A DNA stretch of 38,724 bases from Desulfofundulus thermobenzoicus (GTDB lineage Bacteria; Bacillota; Desulfotomaculia; Desulfotomaculales; Desulfovirgulaceae): contig NZ_WHYR01000033.1 in assembly GCF_009428905.1 (NCBI RefSeq), positions 1-38,724 of the forward strand, written 5' to 3'. The translations under genes were made by a program, and so were the position numbers. The notes beneath the pieces are model-generated. The model saw only the letters and a list, made by a program, of their open reading frames with translations, was not told where the DNA came from and did not search any database. Shown piece by piece: positions 32,504 through 38,724 of the stretch; within the stretch, counting starts at the first letter, position 1; every line of letters begins with the position of its first letter.

Positions 32504-33793
32504 ATGAATAAGTTGCTCATCAAGGGCGGCCGGGTGATTGACCCGCTCGCTGGTAAAATTATCACAGCCGACATTTTAATCGCGGACGGAAAAATTGCCG
32601 CCGTTGGTTCCGGTATTCCGGCGGGGGAAGGGGCGGTCATGGATGTGACCGGCAAACTGGTGGCCCCCGGTTTGATCGATATGCATGTCCACCTGCGGGA
32701 GCCCGGCTTTGAAGCAAAGGAAACCATCGAAACGGGCAGCCGGGCCGCCGCCCGGGGCGGGTTCACGGCCGTGGCCTGCATGCCCAACACCAACCCGGTG
32801 GCCGATAACGAAGCGGTCATTTCTTATATTCGGAGCAGGACTCAAGAAGCGGGCCTGGTGAAGGTCCACCCCATCGGAGCCATCACCCGGGGCAGCCGGG
32901 GGGAGGAACTGACGGAAATGGCCGCATTGAAGGAAGCCGGGGCGGTGGCCCTGTCCGATGACGGCCGGCCGGTGGCCTCGGCGGCGGTGATGCGCCGGGC
33001 CATGCAGTATGCCCGCATGGTGGGCCTGCCCATCATTTCCCACTGCGAGGAGCCGTCCCTGTCCAAAGGAGGGGCCGTGCACGAGGGCTATATGTCCACC
33101 TTGCTGGGGCTGCCGGGCATCCCGGCGGCCGCCGAGGAGATCATGGTGGCCCGGGACATCATCCTGGCGGAAGATACCGGCTGCCCCCTGCACATCGCCC
33201 ACGTCAGCACCGCCGGATCGGTGCGCCTGATCCGGGAGGCGAAGGCCCGGGGTGTACCCGTAACGGCCGAGGTCACTCCCCACCACTTTACCCTCACCGA
33301 CCGGGCGGTGGCGGGGTACGATACCGGCACCAAAGTCAACCCGCCCCTGCGCACGGAGGAAGACGTGGCGGCCCTGAAGGAAGCCCTGGCCGACGGTACC
33401 ATCGATGTGATTGCCACCGATCACGCCCCCCACACGGTGGAGGAAAAGGATGTGGAGTACCAGCTGGCCCCCTTCGGCCTGGTGGGCCTGGAAACGGCCC
33501 TGGGGCTGGTCTGGACGGAACTGGTGGAACCGAGCATCTTAAGCCCGGTGGAGGCCATACGCAAGCTGACAGTAAATCCCGCCCGCATCCTGGGCCTGCC
33601 CGCAGGCACATTCCAGGTGGGGGCGGATGCCGATATAACCGTCATTGACCCTGAATTGGAAGAGGTGGTGGACCCGGCGGCCTTCGCCAGCAAGGGCCGG
33701 AACACCCCCTTTGCCGGCCGGCGCTTGAAGGGCCTGCCCGCAGCCACCATTGTTAGGGGAAAGGTGGTTTACAACCGCAGCCTTGCGGAGTAA
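32504..33793 (+). CDS. pyrC: dihydroorotase
   Basis: The 429-aa amidohydrolase cyclises carbamoyl-aspartate to dihydroorotate. It has the metal motif [10 protein letters not shown], the loop [22 protein letters not shown] and the catalytic Asp in ATDHAPHT. This is the longer type I form typical of Gram-positive bacteria. ATG at 32504 follows AAGGGGAT. The 74-bp gap after pyrB shows no terminator. Confidence 0.96.
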   Translation: MNKLLIKGGRVIDPLAGKIITADILIADGKIAAVGSGIPAGEGAVMDVTGKLVAPGLIDMHVHLREPGFEAKETIETGSRAAARGGFTAVACMPNTNPVADNEAVISYIRSRTQEAGLVKVHPIGAITRGSRGEELTEMAALKEAGAVALSDDGRPVASAAVMRRAMQYARMVGLPIISHCEEPSLSKGGAVHEGYMSTLLGLPGIPAAAEEIMVARDIILAEDTGCPLHIAHVSTAGSVRLIREAKARGVPVTAEVTPHHFTLTDRAVAGYDTGTKVNPPLRTEEDVAALKEALADGTIDVIATDHAPHTVEEKDVEYQLAPFGLVGLETALGLVWTELVEPSILSPVEAIRKLTVNPARILGLPAGTFQVGADADITVIDPELEEVVDPAAFASKGRNTPFAGRRLKGLPAATIVRGKVVYNRSLAE

Positions 33794-33853
33794 AAAGCAA
33801 CAGGGTTCCGGCTGTTAACTTTTTTCTGGATGTAAGGAAAGGGTGTGACATAT

Positions 33854-34948
33854 ATGCAGGCCATACTGGCACTGGAAGATGGTACCGTATATACCGGCCG
33901 GGCCTTCGGGGCCCGGGGGGAAAGCTGGGGTGAGGTGGTTTTCAACACCGGCATGACCGGCTACCAGGAGATCCTCACCGATCCCTCCTACTGCGGCCAG
34001 ATCGTGGTCATGACCTACCCCCTGATCGGGAACTACGGCATCAACCGGGAGGACTTCGAAGCCAAAAGGTCCTTCGTCAGGGGGTTTGTGGTGCGGGAGG
34101 AATGTGACCGGCCCAGCAACTGGCGGTCCAGCTACCGCCTGTCCGACTTCCTGGCCCGGGAAGGGGTGGTGGGCATCTCCGGCATCGATACCAGGGCTTT
34201 AACCCGCCACCTGCGCAACCGGGGCACCATGCGGGGTGTGTTGAGCACCGGGTGCGGCGACCCGGCTCTCCTGGTGGAAAAGGCCCGGCACTGCCCCCAG
34301 CTGACCGGGCAGGAACTGGTGCCCGAGGTGGCCACCCGGGAAATATACACCCTGGAGGGCGGCGGCCACCGGGTGGTGCTGGTGGATTTCGGCTCCAAGC
34401 TGAACATCATCCGGCACCTCAAGGAGCGGGACTGCACCGTGGTGGTGGTACCCCCCACCACCACGGCACAGGAAATCCTGGCCCTTGATCCCGACGGCAT
34501 CCTGCTGTCCAACGGCCCCGGGGACCCGGTGGACGTGCCCTACGCCATTAAAACCGTCCGGGAACTGATTGGCACGCGCCCCATGTTCGGCATCTGCCTG
34601 GGCCACCAGGTCATGTCCCTGGCCCTGGGGGCGAAGACCTACAAGATGAAATTCGGCCACCGGGGGGCCAACCACCCGGTAAAGGACCTGGCCACGGGCA
34701 AGGTATACATCACCTCCCACAACCACGGCTTTTCCGTGGATGAAGGTTCCCTGACCGGCCTGCCGGTGGAAGTGTCCCACCGCAACCTGAACGACGGCAC
34801 CGTGGAGGGCATCCGCCATAAATACCTGCCCCTCTTTTCGGTGCAGTACCATCCGGAAGCCTCCCCGGGGCCGCGGGAATCGGCCTACCTGTTCGACCAG
34901 TTCATCGACCTGGTGTGCCGGGAGAAGGGAACCGCCTCGATAAGCTAG
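33854..34948 (+). CDS. carA: carbamoyl-phosphate synthase small subunit
   Basis: The 364-aa glutaminase subunit delivers ammonia from glutamine to CarB. It has the CarA N-terminal domain (VFNTGMTGYQEILTDPSY) and a class I glutamine amidotransferase domain with nucleophile Cys248 in GICLGHQ and the His/Glu pair in FSVQYHPEA. ATG at 33854 is 8 bp after AAAGGGTG; a GTG three codons upstream is closer to that site and less likely. It belongs to the pyr operon, so it is the pyrimidine-regulated copy. Confidence 0.96.
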   Translation: MQAILALEDGTVYTGRAFGARGESWGEVVFNTGMTGYQEILTDPSYCGQIVVMTYPLIGNYGINREDFEAKRSFVRGFVVREECDRPSNWRSSYRLSDFLAREGVVGISGIDTRALTRHLRNRGTMRGVLSTGCGDPALLVEKARHCPQLTGQELVPEVATREIYTLEGGGHRVVLVDFGSKLNIIRHLKERDCTVVVVPPTTTAQEILALDPDGILLSNGPGDPVDVPYAIKTVRELIGTRPMFGICLGHQVMSLALGAKTYKMKFGHRGANHPVKDLATGKVYITSHNHGFSVDEGSLTGLPVEVSHRNLNDGTVEGIRHKYLPLFSVQYHPEASPGPRESAYLFDQFIDLVCREKGTASIS

Positions 34949-35079
34949 CATAAGAACAGGCGAACCGCCGGGGCCTGGCGGAAATTTATGCCAGGGGCCA
35001 GACCCCTGTGGTCGGTTAAAAAACAGGCCCGGCTACCGGTATTCGGTATTAACTTGTTTAAAGACAGGGAAGTGAGAGC

Positions 35080-38292
<3,213 letters not shown>

Positions 38293-38396
38293 CTCCGGGC
38301 ATTGCCTGTGCAAGGGGTTGTGCTTCACCGGCTGTCCGGAAGAATATGAAAAGCGGGTAGCGGAACGCCGTTGGCCGGACAAAGGGGGTTGGTGGT

Positions 38397-38724
38397 ATGG
38401 TGGATGTGATGGCCTTAGTGAAACAGCAGGAACGGGTAGGGGCGGGTATTTACCGCCTGATCCTTGATGCCCCGGCCATATGCAGTGTAGCCCTTCCCGG
38501 GCAGTTTGTTCATATAAGGTGTGCTGGCGGACTGGATCCCCTGTTGCGCCGTCCCTTGAGCATTCACCGGGTGGACCGGGAAAGGGGGGAGCTGTGGCTT
38601 CTTTACCGGGTGGTGGGCAAGGGCACCTCACTGCTGGCCCAAAAGAAGCCGGGTGACCGCCTGGCCATAATGGGCCCCCTGGGCCGGGGTTTTACCCTGC
38701 CGGCGCCGGGGGCGGATGTGGTGC
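38397..38724 (+). CDS. pyrK: dihydroorotate dehydrogenase electron-transfer subunit (partial, cut at window end)
   Basis: Only the first 109 codons are present; the gene runs past the window edge. The visible part has the FAD-binding motif RRPLSIHR and the loop GPLGRGF of ferredoxin-reductase-like proteins. PyrK passes electrons from PyrD-bound FMN to NAD through FAD and a 2Fe-2S cluster. ATG at 38397 follows AAGGGGGTT at 6 bp. Position after carB fits the standard Firmicute order, where pyrD would come next. Confidence 0.88.
   Translation, partial: MVDVMALVKQQERVGAGIYRLILDAPAICSVALPGQFVHIRCAGGLDPLLRRPLSIHRVDRERGELWLLYRVVGKGTSLLAQKKPGDRLAIMGPLGRGFTLPAPGADVV

Overview
The window reads as a chromosomal segment of a high-GC, spore-forming, strictly anaerobic Firmicute, most like the Desulfotomaculum/Desulfofundulus/Pelotomaculum group (Peptococcaceae). 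This is inferred from gene content, not from a search. The support is YlbJ and YqhV (sporulation-linked families), a PyrR-attenuated pyr operon, AdhE, an NDP-forming acyl-CoA synthetase, a ComA-type phosphosulfolactate synthase, strong AAGGAGG-type ribosome sites and frequent GTG/TTG starts. No rRNA, tRNA, CRISPR array or intact insertion sequence was seen.

Region 1 (1-3.8 kb): a coiled-coil protein faces a two-gene operon, an NDP-forming acyl-CoA synthetase followed by a P-loop/DRTGG protein of the phosphotransacetylase-associated type. Region 2 (4.0-11.2 kb): a glucan/trehalose cluster. A TreT-like glycosyltransferase converges on otsA-otsB, and a second minus-strand operon encodes a GT4 glycosyltransferase and an amylo-alpha-1,6-glucosidase. 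Two trehalose routes therefore sit side by side. Good sigma-A promoters precede otsA and the GT4 operon, and the GT4 leader carries a hairpin that could be an attenuator.

Region 3 (11.4-20 kb): mixed genes. These are ylbJ, a ferredoxin behind a perfect TGTGA-N6-TCACA site, a metallophosphoesterase, a double CCHC zinc-finger protein, a coiled-coil protein built of eight 14-residue repeats, a class I aminotransferase, a HAD phosphatase, two small AT-rich unknown genes and a zinc-ribbon gene. A family of GACGGTTC-containing repeats appears near 18.4 kb and again after adhE. Region 4 (20.1-30.4 kb): adhE, a membrane-anchored SDH-type serine protease, a stand-alone AMP-ligase C-terminal domain, lspA-rluD, a DUF441 membrane protein, comA, a TumE-type toxin-antitoxin pair with its own promoter and operator-like palindrome, an MFS exporter and yqhV.

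Region 5 (30.5 kb to the end): the pyrimidine operon pyrR-pyrB-pyrC-carA-carB-pyrK (pyrK cut by the window edge). Two PyrR-type attenuators lie before pyrR and between pyrR and pyrB, so UMP/UTP-bound PyrR would terminate transcription at both. The most interesting points are the double trehalose cluster with its leader hairpin, the TumE pair with its operator, the orphan AMP-binding C domain, the 42-bp repeat gene, the CRP/FNR-type site and the dispersed repeat family.
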